Source: Sulfurospirillum halorespirans DSM 13726 (GTDB taxonomy: Bacteria; Campylobacterota; Campylobacteria; Campylobacterales; Sulfurospirillaceae). From it: a stretch of 64,000 bases of DNA. Below, piece by piece: positions 45,394 through 54,769 of this stretch. The position numbers and the translations under genes are program-made. The notes beneath the pieces are model-generated. The model was given only the letters and a program-made list of their open reading frames with translations. It was not told where the DNA came from and made no database searches. Every line of letters starts with the position of its first letter. Position 1 is the first letter of the stretch. The stretch lies in NCBI RefSeq assembly GCF_001723605.1, contig NZ_CP017111.1, forward strand, positions 1,364,001 through 1,428,000. The letters are read 5' to 3'.

Positions 45394-45837
45394 TTAATCT
45401 GTCGTAAAAACCATCGCTTGTTCGTATAGCGCCGATCCCATTTTCCCCCACATTGAAAAAAGGTGCATCTCTCTTTCTGATAGATTAAAAATATGTGCAA
45501 TTTTATCCATCGTTTTGTGCTCATAAATGCCAAATTTATCATCAATATGGACCAAAACCATTAACGCGAGAATGGTGATTTTTCGGCTTTGTATCGATCT
45601 AAAGGTCTCCAATGTCTCTTCTAAATTAAAAGATTCTAAATTAATTTCCATATTTTCAATGCCCATCTCTGTGCAATATTCATCGACCAATTCGCGCTCT
45701 TTTAGCCCGTATTCCCCATCGAGTTTCGCAACATACTGTGCGAGTTGTAAAAAAGCAAATTTCTCTTCAGTTTTCAGTTTCATAAGTAACAATTCGTACT
45801 CCTTTGAGATTAAATCATAGAAATTATAGTCAAACAT
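45394..45837 (-). CDS. TerB-like protein
   Basis: A 147-residue all-helical cytosolic protein with a TerB-like pattern: AQYVAKLDGEYGLKERELVDEYC and VLVHIDDKFGIYEHKTMDKIAHIFNLSE, acidic helices with Asp/Glu that may bind metal in TerB. The name implies tellurite resistance, but most such proteins have other roles, so no function is assigned. It diverges from tetR. Confidence 0.75.
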   Translation of the reverse strand: MFDYNFYDLISKEYELLLMKLKTEEKFAFLQLAQYVAKLDGEYGLKERELVDEYCTEMGIENMEINLESFNLEETLETFRSIQSRKITILALMVLVHIDDKFGIYEHKTMDKIAHIFNLSEREMHLFSMWGKMGSALYEQAMVFTTD

Positions 45838-45900
45838 TTTAAACGAATATTAATAAAGATGGTAAAATAAGCAAAACGACACTTTGGAAGGATCACACAC

Positions 45901-46485
45901 GTGGATAAAAAACTACGTAAAAGCGAAAAAATTTTAGATGCGGCGTTAATGCTCTTTTCAACACGAGGTTTTTATGCCACGACGATTCCTGACATCGCCA
46001 AAGCAATGGGGATGAGTGTGGGAAATATGTATAACTATTTTTCCTCCAAAGAGATGCTTGCCAAAGAGATTATCAAATACTCGTCCGATATTTTAGGCGC
46101 TGAGATCCGTCATGTGAACGAAGAAGAGGGAAATTCGAAAGAGAAGATTCGAAAGATTGTGGCGCTCTATTTTGAGATGGCTTCTTCAAAACCACAACAC
46201 ATCAACTACTTTTTACGTGTCTATCTCGCCAATAGGGAAGTCTTCAAAGAGGGATGCGAAGGGATGCTGTGTGTCTCATCGTTTGTCACCGAATTGATGA
46301 TCTTTTTTGAAGAGGGAGTGGCGTGCGGAGAACTTCGCAATCAAGACTTCTTCTCTGCATTTGGGCTGTTTATGGGCTATTTGGGTGGGTTTGTTTTTTT
46401 AAGTGGGGAAGGTGTTTTGGAAAAAGATCTTAACCATTATGTCGATGAGATTGCGCTCAATATCTACAACGCGCTCAAACACTAA
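45901..46485 (+). CDS. TetR-family regulator of the hydrogenase region
   Basis: A 194-residue repressor: the N-terminal helix-turn-helix (ILDAALMLFSTRGFYATTIPDIAKAMGMSVGNMYNYFSSKE, residues about 10-50) is followed by a ligand-binding domain. GTG start 45901 follows GGAAGGA. Its stop overlaps hupS by one base, so tetR, hupS and hupL form an operon. Candidate operators occur upstream of hydA. A link to hydrogen or redox sensing is inference. Confidence 0.9.
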   Translation: MDKKLRKSEKILDAALMLFSTRGFYATTIPDIAKAMGMSVGNMYNYFSSKEMLAKEIIKYSSDILGAEIRHVNEEEGNSKEKIRKIVALYFEMASSKPQHINYFLRVYLANREVFKEGCEGMLCVSSFVTELMIFFEEGVACGELRNQDFFSAFGLFMGYLGGFVFLSGEGVLEKDLNHYVDEIALNIYNALKH

Positions 46486-47375
46486 TGTCTCAAAAATCCA
46501 CCATCATCTGGCTTCAAGGTCTTACATGTAATGGCAACAGCCACTCCTTTTTTAACTACCCACAGATGCCAAGTTTTGCCGCTTCCTTTGAGATGCTGTA
46601 TCATCCACTTTTATGCGGCGCAGAGGATTTTCTAAGCTTTTTAAAGAGCGATACGAAGTTTGATTTTTTGATATTAGAGGGTGCTTTGAGCCATGATGAG
46701 AGGCTCATCGAGCGTTTTGGTCTTCCTTTTTATGAAATCCTTGATGTTCTCGCCACTCGTGCTAAGCATATCATCTGTGCAGGCAGTTGCGCTAGTTTTG
46801 GCGGTGTTTTTAGACTGCGTGATCCGCAAAAGATTACAGGCGCACTCTTTAGTGGTAAAGAAAAAGGCGGTTATTGGCTGGAGAAAAACAATGTCATAAA
46901 CATCTCAGGCTGTCCCGTGCATCCGCGCTGGCTGGTGGAAACACTTTTAGCGTTGCATGTGGGTGAAAAAGTACTTCTAGATGCCTTTTTGCGCCCCAAA
47001 GAGGTCTTCTCTTATCTTGCCCATCATGGGTGTTTGCGCAATGAATATTTTGAATGGAAGGTCGATAGCAAACAACTTGGCGAGAGAGAAGGGTGCTTGT
47101 TTTACGAACACGGCTGTTTAGGGCCTATGAGCCATGCCAATTGCAATAAGATTTTATGGAATGGAGTGAGCTCCAAAACAAGGGCAGGCTCGCCCTGCTT
47201 AGGATGTACAGAGTTTGACTTTCCAAGAATTGCGTTGTATGAAACCCAAAAAAATATGTCCTTGCCTCAAACGCCTTTTGGCATCTCAAAGCGTGCATAT
47301 TACAGCCTTGCAGGTGTGGCAAAAAGTTTTAAAATTGAGAGACTTGAAAAGAAGCTGATTGATGAAGATAACTAA
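46485..47375 (+). CDS. hupS: Cytoplasmic [NiFe] hydrogenase small subunit, atypical
   Basis: A 296-residue small subunit without a Tat signal, so it stays in the cytoplasm. SCASFGGVF, INISGCPVHPRW, HGCLRNEYF, EGCLFYEHGCLGP and AGSPCLGCTEFDFP supply Cys/His for the Fe-S clusters. In the proximal cluster motif (normally CxxC) it reads CNGN at residues 15-18, so the second cysteine is an asparagine. It starts on the tetR stop codon and overlaps hupL. An uptake enzyme or hydrogen sensor is possible. Confidence 0.88.
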   Translation: MSQKSTIIWLQGLTCNGNSHSFFNYPQMPSFAASFEMLYHPLLCGAEDFLSFLKSDTKFDFLILEGALSHDERLIERFGLPFYEILDVLATRAKHIICAGSCASFGGVFRLRDPQKITGALFSGKEKGGYWLEKNNVINISGCPVHPRWLVETLLALHVGEKVLLDAFLRPKEVFSYLAHHGCLRNEYFEWKVDSKQLGEREGCLFYEHGCLGPMSHANCNKILWNGVSSKTRAGSPCLGCTEFDFPRIALYETQKNMSLPQTPFGISKRAYYSLAGVAKSFKIERLEKKLIDEDN

Positions 47376-48705
47376 AGAGATTATACAGCGCATCGAAGGC
47401 GAAGCGACCTTGGAGCTGGAGTGGGAAGAGCAGAAGATAAGCTTTGCTCGCATTAAATTTTTTAATTACCGTGGCATTGAAGAGATTTTGCAAAAGCGTC
47501 CTATTTTAGACGCGCTGGCTTTAACGCCTAGGGTCTGTGGTATCTGCTCGCATTCGCATGCCATTGCCTCCGTACACGCCATCGAAGCGTGTTATAAAAA
47601 TGCAGGTGAGCTTTTACATGTAAGCCAAAAAGCCAAAGATATTCGTGAAATTGCTCTCAATGCTGAGAAGATTCATAATCACATTAAGTGGTATTTTTTC
47701 ACCATTTTGCCTGAACTGAGAAGAATCTCCGATCCAACCTATCATGGCAACGCTTTTAAAGAGAAGCAGTGGTTCCATGCACAAAATGCGATTATGGAGA
47801 CGCTTAAAATGAGCGCTCATTTTACAGGGCAATGGCCGCATGGCTCGTTTGTGATGGCAGGAGGTGTGACGTGTGATCCCCTTAAAAGCGATCTTCTCAG
47901 TGCACTTGGCTGTTTAGATGCTGTGATTGCTTTTTGTGAAGAGCATTTTTATGGCATGCGTTTAGAAGAGTTGTTGGGATTTGATTCTGCCTTGCAGGTG
48001 ATGTCGGCACCTTCAGCGCTCTCTCACGGTATTGATGAGATGCTCAAACATGGTTTTGATCGTTTGGGACGTAGTTTTGATCGCTTTTTAGCCTTGGGTG
48101 AGTCTTACATGTACGAAGGAAGTCTTAAAGCATCCAAAACAACCGTCCTCAGTGCGGATGTTAAATATGTGCATGAGAGTTTGGAACACACCTTTTTTGA
48201 AGACAAGCACAAAGGCTATACCTACTCGAAAAGTGCCATGTACAAAAAGAGTTATTGGGAAGTGGGTCCCATGGCACGTTTAATGGTCGCAAAAGAGCCG
48301 TTGATGCGTGATTTTCACCGCAGGTTTAAAGATGCAGCACTTACTCGTGTGGTGGCACGCGCCGTTGAATGTGCCCATTTGCTCTGGCGTACAAAAGATC
48401 TTTTAGAGCATTTAACCCTCAAAGAGCCCTCTTTTATTCCACCCAAAAAAGAGATTCACACTTTAAGTGGCGAGGGAATGGGCGTGGTTGAAGCGCCACG
48501 TGGATCACTCATCCATCATGTAAAAGTGCATCAAGGGATGATTCAATCGTATGATATTATCACGCCAACGGTTTGGAATTTAGGCAACGGTGACACAGAA
48601 AATCCATCCACGGCACAAAAAGCACTTATTGGTCTACATTCGTTTACCAAAGCCGACTTTATCCTCAAAAGTTTTGACGTTTGTTCGGTCTGTACCACCC
48701 AATAG
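47362..48705 (+). CDS. hupL: Cytoplasmic [NiFe] hydrogenase large subunit, atypical terminus
   Basis: A 447-residue large subunit. RVCGICSHSH (C59, C62) and the C-terminal DVCSVCTTQ give the four Ni-Fe cysteines. The normal DPCxxCxxH is altered: P is V, and H is Q, and the protein ends there. There is no C-terminal peptide to be cleaved by a maturation protease, as in regulatory (HoxC/HupV) hydrogenases. It overlaps hupS by 14 bases. Palindromes at 47613 and 48104 lie inside it. Confidence 0.88.
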   Translation: MKITKEIIQRIEGEATLELEWEEQKISFARIKFFNYRGIEEILQKRPILDALALTPRVCGICSHSHAIASVHAIEACYKNAGELLHVSQKAKDIREIALNAEKIHNHIKWYFFTILPELRRISDPTYHGNAFKEKQWFHAQNAIMETLKMSAHFTGQWPHGSFVMAGGVTCDPLKSDLLSALGCLDAVIAFCEEHFYGMRLEELLGFDSALQVMSAPSALSHGIDEMLKHGFDRLGRSFDRFLALGESYMYEGSLKASKTTVLSADVKYVHESLEHTFFEDKHKGYTYSKSAMYKKSYWEVGPMARLMVAKEPLMRDFHRRFKDAALTRVVARAVECAHLLWRTKDLLEHLTLKEPSFIPPKKEIHTLSGEGMGVVEAPRGSLIHHVKVHQGMIQSYDIITPTVWNLGNGDTENPSTAQKALIGLHSFTKADFILKSFDVCSVCTTQ

Positions 48706-48801
48706 CAAGATGGTTTGATGTGTGACAATTTAGCCATTTTTAATACAATACACTTTTTATCTTCTTTTTTTGTTACCTTTCTACTCCGTTGATTTAAAAT
48801 C

Positions 48802-48905
48802 TCCTGAATAATGTGCCTTCCTAGCATAATATGAAATATTTTTTGATTTAATACTAAATGAATACTCATTCAGGTAAACAAAATTTGTCTGTTTCCTGAA
48901 TAATG
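48802..48905 (+). promoter_or_regulatory. hydABC regulatory region with direct and inverted repeats
   Basis: The 242-base gap before hydA holds a 12-base direct repeat TCCTGAATAATG at 48802-48813 and 48894-48905, an inverted copy of its core (ATTCAGG, 48868-48874), and a TetR-like inverted repeat TGAAT-ACTC-ATTCA at 48859-48872. Such spaced repeats suggest cooperative binding or looping. The cotranscribed TetR at 45901 is the natural candidate, as inference. Confidence 0.5.
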
Positions 48906-48947
48906 CCTTAACTTTTTGATCTTGGAAAATTTACACAGGAGAGATTT

Positions 48948-50105
48948 ATGGAACACGCTAAACTGTACGAAAGGCTTGCTGATAGACTTAGCAATCTTGA
49001 GAAGTTCCCCCGTATTAAGGAGGAAAAATCTATTGCGGCACTGATGGAAGAACATGGTATCAGCCGTAGAGATTTTATGAAGTGGGCAGCAGGCGTTACT
49101 GCTATGTTGTCATTACCTTCAACATTTACACCATTGATGGCACAAGCGGCTGAGTTGACGGATCGTTTACCCGTTATTTGGTTGCATATGGCTGAGTGTA
49201 CGGGCTGTAGTGAGAGTTTGCTCAGAACGGATGCTCCTACTATTGATAGTTTGATCTTTGATCACATTTCCCTTGAGTACCATGAGACCTTAATGGTCGC
49301 CTGTGGATGGCAAGCAGAGCACAATTTAGAGAGTGCGATTGAAAAATACAAGGGTAAATACATTTTAATGGTTGAAGGTGGCATTCCTGCGGGCAGTAGT
49401 GAATTCTTCTTAACCGTTGGACCTCATGGTCAAACAGGACAAGCGAGCGCTAAAAAAGCTTCTGAATCAGCGGCGGCTATTTTTGCCATTGGTTCTTGTT
49501 CAAGTTTTGGTGGTATCCAAGCGGCTCATCCAAACCCAACCAATGCACAACCTTTAAGTAAAATTACCAATAAACCTGTTATTAACGTTCCAGGGTGTCC
49601 TCCAAGTGAGAAAAACATCGTCGGTAACGTGCTTCATTACATTCTTTTTGGCACACTTCCAGCACTCGATGCGTATAACCGTCCAAAATGGGCTTACGGT
49701 CTTAGAATCCATGATCTTTGCGAAAGACGTGGTCACTTTGACGCGGGCGAATTCGTTCAAGAGTTTGGTGATGCAGGTGCTAAAAAAGGCTTCTGTCTTT
49801 ATAAAGTGGGTTGTAAAGGTCCTTATACCTTTAACAACTGTTCACGTGAGAGATTTAACCAACACACTTCTTGGCCCGTTCAAGCAGGACACGGCTGTAT
49901 CGGTTGTTCAGAACCTGGATTTTGGGATAATATGGGGCCATTTGAAGAACCTCTTGGCGATAAACTTTATCATACTGTTTACGGTGATGGCGCGGATAAA
50001 ACTGCCGATAAAGTTGGCGTGGCGCTTTTAACTGCGACTGCGGTAGGTATTGCGGCTCATGCGGCGATTGCTGCGGTTAAGGGCAGTGGAAAAACTGAAG
50101 AATAA
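48948..50105 (+). CDS. hydA: Membrane-bound [NiFe] hydrogenase small subunit
   Basis: A 385-residue small subunit of the periplasmic uptake hydrogenase. A Tat signal (SRRDFMKW, RR at 40-41, after an N-terminal extension) is followed by the proximal cluster motif ECTGCSE near 85-91, SCSSFGG, NVPGCPPSEKN, then RRGHFDAGEF and a C-terminal membrane anchor (LLTATAVGIAAHAAIAA). With HydB and HydC it feeds electrons from H2 to menaquinone. AGGAGAGA precedes the ATG. Confidence 0.96.
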   Translation: MEHAKLYERLADRLSNLEKFPRIKEEKSIAALMEEHGISRRDFMKWAAGVTAMLSLPSTFTPLMAQAAELTDRLPVIWLHMAECTGCSESLLRTDAPTIDSLIFDHISLEYHETLMVACGWQAEHNLESAIEKYKGKYILMVEGGIPAGSSEFFLTVGPHGQTGQASAKKASESAAAIFAIGSCSSFGGIQAAHPNPTNAQPLSKITNKPVINVPGCPPSEKNIVGNVLHYILFGTLPALDAYNRPKWAYGLRIHDLCERRGHFDAGEFVQEFGDAGAKKGFCLYKVGCKGPYTFNNCSRERFNQHTSWPVQAGHGCIGCSEPGFWDNMGPFEEPLGDKLYHTVYGDGADKTADKVGVALLTATAVGIAAHAAIAAVKGSGKTEE

Positions 50106-50120
50106 GAGAAGGATAAGTAA

Positions 50121-51869
50121 ATGAGTAAAAGAATCGTAGTCGATCCAATAACCAGAATCGAAGGGCATTTAAGGGTTGAAGTTATCGTTGATGATAACAA
50201 TGTTGTAACAGAAGCGTACTCTTCTTCAACACTTTGGAGAGGTATTGAAACCATTTTAAAAGGTAGAGATCCAAGAGATGCTGGTTTTATGACCCAAAGA
50301 ATTTGTGGTGTTTGTACCTACTCACACTATAAAGCAGGCATTATGGCGGTTGAAGATGCTCTAGGTATCGAGCCTCCACTTAACGCAAAACTCACACGTA
50401 CCTTAATGAACAATGCACTTTTCTTACACGATCACGTGGTACACTTCTATCATCTTCATGGACTTGACTGGGTTGATGTGGTCTCAGCACTTAAAGCCGA
50501 TCCGCACAAAGCAGCTGCCGAGTCATTTAAGTACACCAATGCACCTATTGCCTGTGGTGCGGATGATCTTGTGGCAACGCAAACACGCGTGGCGGAATTT
50601 GTTAAAAAAGGTCACCTTGGACCGTTCGCAAATGCGTACTGGGGACATGCAACTTATAAATTAACACCTGAGCAAAACTTGATCGCGGTTTCTCACTACC
50701 TTAAAGCGCTAGAGCTTCAAAGAACCGTAGCCCAAATGATGGCGATTTTTGGTGCAAAACAACCTCACCCACAAAGCTTAACCGTTGGTGGTGTGACATG
50801 TATTATGGACCTTCAAACCCCTTCACGTTTAGGTGAGTACATGACAAAATTCAAAGAGATTGCTGATTTTGTGAATCGTGCGTATTATCCTGATCTTGTT
50901 ATGGCAGGCAAAGCGTATGCTAACGAGCCAAGTGTGACAGGCGGTCTTGGTGTTGCAAACCTTTGGACGCATCAAGAGTTCCAAATCAATGCGAAAGAGT
51001 TCTTGTTTGAGAGCGGTGTGATGATGGGCGAAGATGTGGTCAATTTAATCACAGGCAAACCTTTCAAAGTTCAAACACTCGATGAGAGCAAAATCACCGA
51101 AGAAGCAACACGTTCATGGTATAAAGACAATGCCGCTTACCATCCGTATGAGGGTCGTCAAGAGCCTAACTATACAGGCTTTAAAGATGCTCAAACGATT
51201 AATGATAAAGGTGTTTTGGCTCCGACTAAAGTTATCGATGAAAATGGTAAATACACATGGATTAAAGCACCTCGTTATGATGGTAAACCACTCCAAGTAG
51301 GACCATTGGCAAACATTGTTATCAACTATGCGCTTGGTAACAAACGTGTTAAAGTCGTTGTGGATAAATTCCTTGCCGATACAGGTCTTCCAATCACTGC
51401 CGTTGCATCAACCTTGGGTCGTACAGCATGTCGTATGCTTGAAGCCAAAGTGATTGCAGACAATGGTATGGAAGCGTTTACCTCATTGATTCAAAACCTT
51501 AAAGTTGATGATTCTACATGTACAAGTTACAAGATTGATAAAAACAAAGAGTACAAAGGTCGCTACATTGGTCATGTGCCTCGTGGTGTTCTGAGTCACT
51601 GGGTTAAAATCAAAAATGGTGTGATTGAAAACTACCAAGCCGTCGTCCCTAGTACGTGGAATGCAAGTCCAAAAGATGCTAAAGGTGTTAGAGGATCGTA
51701 TGAAGAGTGCCTTATTGGTCTTAAAATTACGGATCTTTCTCAACCACTTGAAATCGTAAGGATTATCCACTCTTATGATCCATGTCTTGCATGTGCAGTA
51801 CACGTCATGGATACCAAAGGGAATGAGATGAGCAGTTATAAGGTCAATGTTAACGGTGCGTCTTGCTAA
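50121..51869 (+). CDS. hydB: Membrane-bound [NiFe] hydrogenase large subunit
   Basis: A 582-residue catalytic subunit: RICGVCTYSH (C62, C65) and DPCLACAVH (C555, C558) bind Ni-Fe. After His561 come 21 residues, the peptide removed by HydD after nickel insertion. The N-terminus VVDPITRIEGHLRVEV is the standard family start. It is 15 bases from hydA, in the hydABC operon. A palindrome variant at 51513 is inside, in a variable part. Confidence 0.97.
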   Translation: MSKRIVVDPITRIEGHLRVEVIVDDNNVVTEAYSSSTLWRGIETILKGRDPRDAGFMTQRICGVCTYSHYKAGIMAVEDALGIEPPLNAKLTRTLMNNALFLHDHVVHFYHLHGLDWVDVVSALKADPHKAAAESFKYTNAPIACGADDLVATQTRVAEFVKKGHLGPFANAYWGHATYKLTPEQNLIAVSHYLKALELQRTVAQMMAIFGAKQPHPQSLTVGGVTCIMDLQTPSRLGEYMTKFKEIADFVNRAYYPDLVMAGKAYANEPSVTGGLGVANLWTHQEFQINAKEFLFESGVMMGEDVVNLITGKPFKVQTLDESKITEEATRSWYKDNAAYHPYEGRQEPNYTGFKDAQTINDKGVLAPTKVIDENGKYTWIKAPRYDGKPLQVGPLANIVINYALGNKRVKVVVDKFLADTGLPITAVASTLGRTACRMLEAKVIADNGMEAFTSLIQNLKVDDSTCTSYKIDKNKEYKGRYIGHVPRGVLSHWVKIKNGVIENYQAVVPSTWNASPKDAKGVRGSYEECLIGLKITDLSQPLEIVRIIHSYDPCLACAVHVMDTKGNEMSSYKVNVNGASC

Positions 51870-51887
51870 AGAGAAAGGGAGTCTAAG

Positions 51888-52565
51888 ATGAAAAGAGATA
51901 TAGAATTTGAGTTCTCAGCAGGGCTTCGTTGGACGCACTGGCTTAGAGCAATTGCTATTTTTGTATTAACGGTGACAGGGTTTTATTTAACCTATGTGTT
52001 CATTGCACCTGAAGCATCAGATGAGCCTATCCTCTTCTTAAATGCAAAATTCAGAATGTGGCATGAAATCGCAGGATTTTTACTCATCGCCATTACGCTA
52101 TTTAAAACATACCTCTTTTTTGCTGATCGTATCAGTTCAAAAGAGAGGGTATCGTTTTTAGATTTTGTCAGTCCAAAAGTGTGGTTTGGGCAGCTTAAAT
52201 ATTACCTTTTTATGGGGGAACATCCTCAGTTAAGAGGTGTGTATAATCCGTTGCAGTTTATTGCATACGTAGGTCTGTATACCATGATTTTTATCATTAG
52301 CATCACAGGTCTTATTTTGTATGTACATTCGTATCAAGCAGGCGGTATTGGGGGCTTTTTATATGACTATATGCGCCCCATTGAAGCAATGCTTGGCGGA
52401 CTTTCAATGGTTCGAGAGATTCACCATATCGTTATGTGGGGTATCTTGATCTTCTTACCAATTCACATCTATATGGCGATCTTTAACTCCATCATGGGAA
52501 AAGAAGGTTCCATGGATGCGATTATTAGTGGTTACAAATTTCATAAACAACACCCAAAACACTAA
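51888..52565 (+). CDS. hydC: Hydrogenase cytochrome b subunit
   Basis: A 225-residue membrane cytochrome b with four helices. FSAGLRWTHWLRAIAIFVLT holds the first heme-ligand histidine, with further histidines at MWHEIAGF and REIHHIVMW. It anchors HydAB and passes electrons to quinone. It belongs to the Ni/Fe-hydrogenase b-type family (HydC of Wolinella). Confidence 0.95.
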   Translation: MKRDIEFEFSAGLRWTHWLRAIAIFVLTVTGFYLTYVFIAPEASDEPILFLNAKFRMWHEIAGFLLIAITLFKTYLFFADRISSKERVSFLDFVSPKVWFGQLKYYLFMGEHPQLRGVYNPLQFIAYVGLYTMIFIISITGLILYVHSYQAGGIGGFLYDYMRPIEAMLGGLSMVREIHHIVMWGILIFLPIHIYMAIFNSIMGKEGSMDAIISGYKFHKQHPKH

Positions 52566-52577
52566 GCGAGTCTTGGC

Positions 52578-53117
52578 TTGAAAGTGTTGATTTTAGGCAT
52601 TGGCAATGTGATGTTCTCCGACGAAGGCGTCGGAGTTCATCTATGCCGCCTTGTTGAACAAAAGTATCAGTTTTCTTCGCCTGAGCACACAATCACATTT
52701 GTTGATGGTGGCACCCTCGCACAAAGATTAATCCCCGTTATTGCTGAATATGAATACCTTGTCGTTCTTGATTGTGTGGATGCACAAGATGGGAAGATCG
52801 GTGATGTCTACTTTTTCGATTTTGAAAATGTTCCCAACACGATCACATGGCAAGGAAGTGCACATGAAGTTGAGATGCTTCAAACGCTCACGATGATGGA
52901 TCTCGTTGGAGATCGCCCTACCACAAAAATCGTTGGTATTATCCCCGAAGTCGTGGATGATACAACACTGGAACTCACGCCTGCTGTTTTAAAAGGAAGT
53001 GTCGTGATGGAGAGTGTTTTACTGAAACATCTGGTAGAATTAGGCTTTACCTATGAGCAAATGAACAATATTGACATCCAAAGTGTAGCCAACCTGTCGT
53101 GTCTGGAGAATCGATGA
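52578..53117 (+). CDS. hydD: Hydrogenase maturation protease
   Basis: A 179-residue protease that removes the HydB C-terminal peptide. VLILGIGNVMFSDEGVGVHL (the Glu of DEG is the nickel ligand), VVLDCVDAQDGKIGDV and QGSAHEVEMLQTL (the His ligand) mark the HyaD/HupD family. TTG start at 52578. It overlaps the next gene by 19 bases. Confidence 0.94.
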   Translation: MKVLILGIGNVMFSDEGVGVHLCRLVEQKYQFSSPEHTITFVDGGTLAQRLIPVIAEYEYLVVLDCVDAQDGKIGDVYFFDFENVPNTITWQGSAHEVEMLQTLTMMDLVGDRPTTKIVGIIPEVVDDTTLELTPAVLKGSVVMESVLLKHLVELGFTYEQMNNIDIQSVANLSCLENR

Positions 53118-54769
53118 TCTTAGCCTTTGAATTTAACTATGTCTCGCATAATGGAATTTTAGAAAATTTACTGAAAGAGATCGCAAGTGATTGTGCAATT
53201 TTGCATAAAATTATTCGTAAAGAATCGATTGTAACGCTTTGTGTTGAAGCCGATGAGACAACGTTGGGCACGTTTGCCGACACGCTCTCCGCCTCACTAC
53301 CTCTGTCCATTTTCTTTAAATCTTCCAGTGTTGAAGTCGTGGATGCAATGCCAAATGAGGCAGAAGTTTTACCTTCTTTATCCTACAACGCTGAGTTTAC
53401 ACCTAAAAATTTAGCGTCAGTTGATTCACCAAGTTCGCCACACTATCTCTCACCGATTTTGGGTGAAAAAGAGTTACATGTAAGCCTTTTTCATGACGAG
53501 AAAGAGCTTTTACATGTAAACACATCGGCAGGCTATGAAACGCTTTATAGCAACGTTGCTGAACTGATTTCAAGCGGTGAAAATGTGTCGATTCAAACCA
53601 AAAATGGCTCGTTTGTCTTTGGTAAAATTGAAAACAGCACTGAGTGTAAAGCGTTTGAAGTGGTCGCGACTGATTTATCGGTTGTTGAGCGTATGGTTGT
53701 GTGCAGGGAAAATGAGATAAAAGCCTTGGCTTCATTAGAGCGCCCTGCTATTCGATTTAAAGTCAATGCCCTTTTTGCACAAAAAGGAATTATTACGCAA
53801 TCTCGCGTCACCTTACGCCTTGCCGATGATCTTTTTCTGTATCAGCTTTCTAAGCATCTGTTTGCAAAAGGCATTCAGTTCCTTTTCAAAGCATCATCGT
53901 GCAAAGCAACGTACCGTGTGAGCGTGAGTGTTACCCAAAATGCGCTAGAGCCACTTCTTATCAGCGTGCTTGAAAATGGTGCGATTCTTATTCTTAAGGG
54001 AAGTGACTATGCTTCCACGGCACTTAAAACGAGTTTGAAAAAATTTGAAGAACCTTCACATGCTGCGTTTGCATCTATTATGCAAGAGCATCAACTTTTC
54101 GATGCGACATCAAGCTGTTTTTACTTCAGCACTCTTCACAATGATCGCATGATGCACTACTCCAAAGAGCATGGTATGCTCAATCTTGTGGAGATTTTAC
54201 TGCCTATTTCTTTTACAGAACTCTTTGCTGAAGTCGAGCGAAGCAGCGAAAGTGCAGAGCGTTTGGTGGCACATTATAAAGAGCAATTTCCTGAAATTTA
54301 CGCCAAAGCGGTTGCAATTAAAATGCCCAGCGATACACCTAAAAGTGTCTATTCGCTGTGGAAAATGATGGCAATAGCCTTAGGTTTAAGCGATGATTTT
54401 GAGCGCGCAGGTGAGCAACTTTTGGAAAATGCAGAAGATTTTGGTGGACTTAAAGGGCCACGCATTGACTACTTTTTGCAAAAAGAGGACGCCCTTAGCT
54501 CCGATCTTGATTACGTCAGAATGCTTCGCAGCGGTATGAGCTTTAAACTTGCAGGAACCGATAATACGACGCTCAGTTTTGGGTATATGGAGAGTCTTTC
54601 GTATTTTATCTCTGATCTTGCCGATGCGCATAAGGAAAATTTGATGAGCACGAAGATAGCGTTGTGTGGTTCACTTTTTGGCTATAAACGTTTTTCTGAG
54701 ATGATCATTAAAAATCTCAAACCCAATCATACGATCTGCTTCAATAAAGAGTTGCCGATTGACCAGTAA
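53099..54769 (+). CDS. hydE: HydE-type hydrogenase accessory protein
   Basis: A 556-residue protein at the hydE place of the Wolinella operon hydABCDE, between the maturation protease and HypF. The N-terminus (ILAFEFNYVSHNGILENLL) is well structured, but I see no known catalytic motif. Two palindromes (53473, 53509) encode LHVS and LHVN. Late residues ISDLADAHKENLMSTKIALCGSLF resemble the end of HypF-like proteins. Role unknown, presumably maturation. Confidence 0.72.
   Translation: MSGESMILAFEFNYVSHNGILENLLKEIASDCAILHKIIRKESIVTLCVEADETTLGTFADTLSASLPLSIFFKSSSVEVVDAMPNEAEVLPSLSYNAEFTPKNLASVDSPSSPHYLSPILGEKELHVSLFHDEKELLHVNTSAGYETLYSNVAELISSGENVSIQTKNGSFVFGKIENSTECKAFEVVATDLSVVERMVVCRENEIKALASLERPAIRFKVNALFAQKGIITQSRVTLRLADDLFLYQLSKHLFAKGIQFLFKASSCKATYRVSVSVTQNALEPLLISVLENGAILILKGSDYASTALKTSLKKFEEPSHAAFASIMQEHQLFDATSSCFYFSTLHNDRMMHYSKEHGMLNLVEILLPISFTELFAEVERSSESAERLVAHYKEQFPEIYAKAVAIKMPSDTPKSVYSLWKMMAIALGLSDDFERAGEQLLENAEDFGGLKGPRIDYFLQKEDALSSDLDYVRMLRSGMSFKLAGTDNTTLSFGYMESLSYFISDLADAHKENLMSTKIALCGSLFGYKRFSEMIIKNLKPNHTICFNKELPIDQ

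Noticed and set aside
48543-48869. A minus-strand frame in the hydA upstream region
   Set aside because: It overlaps the end of hupL, is low in complexity and lacks a start signal; the regulatory repeats explain the region better.
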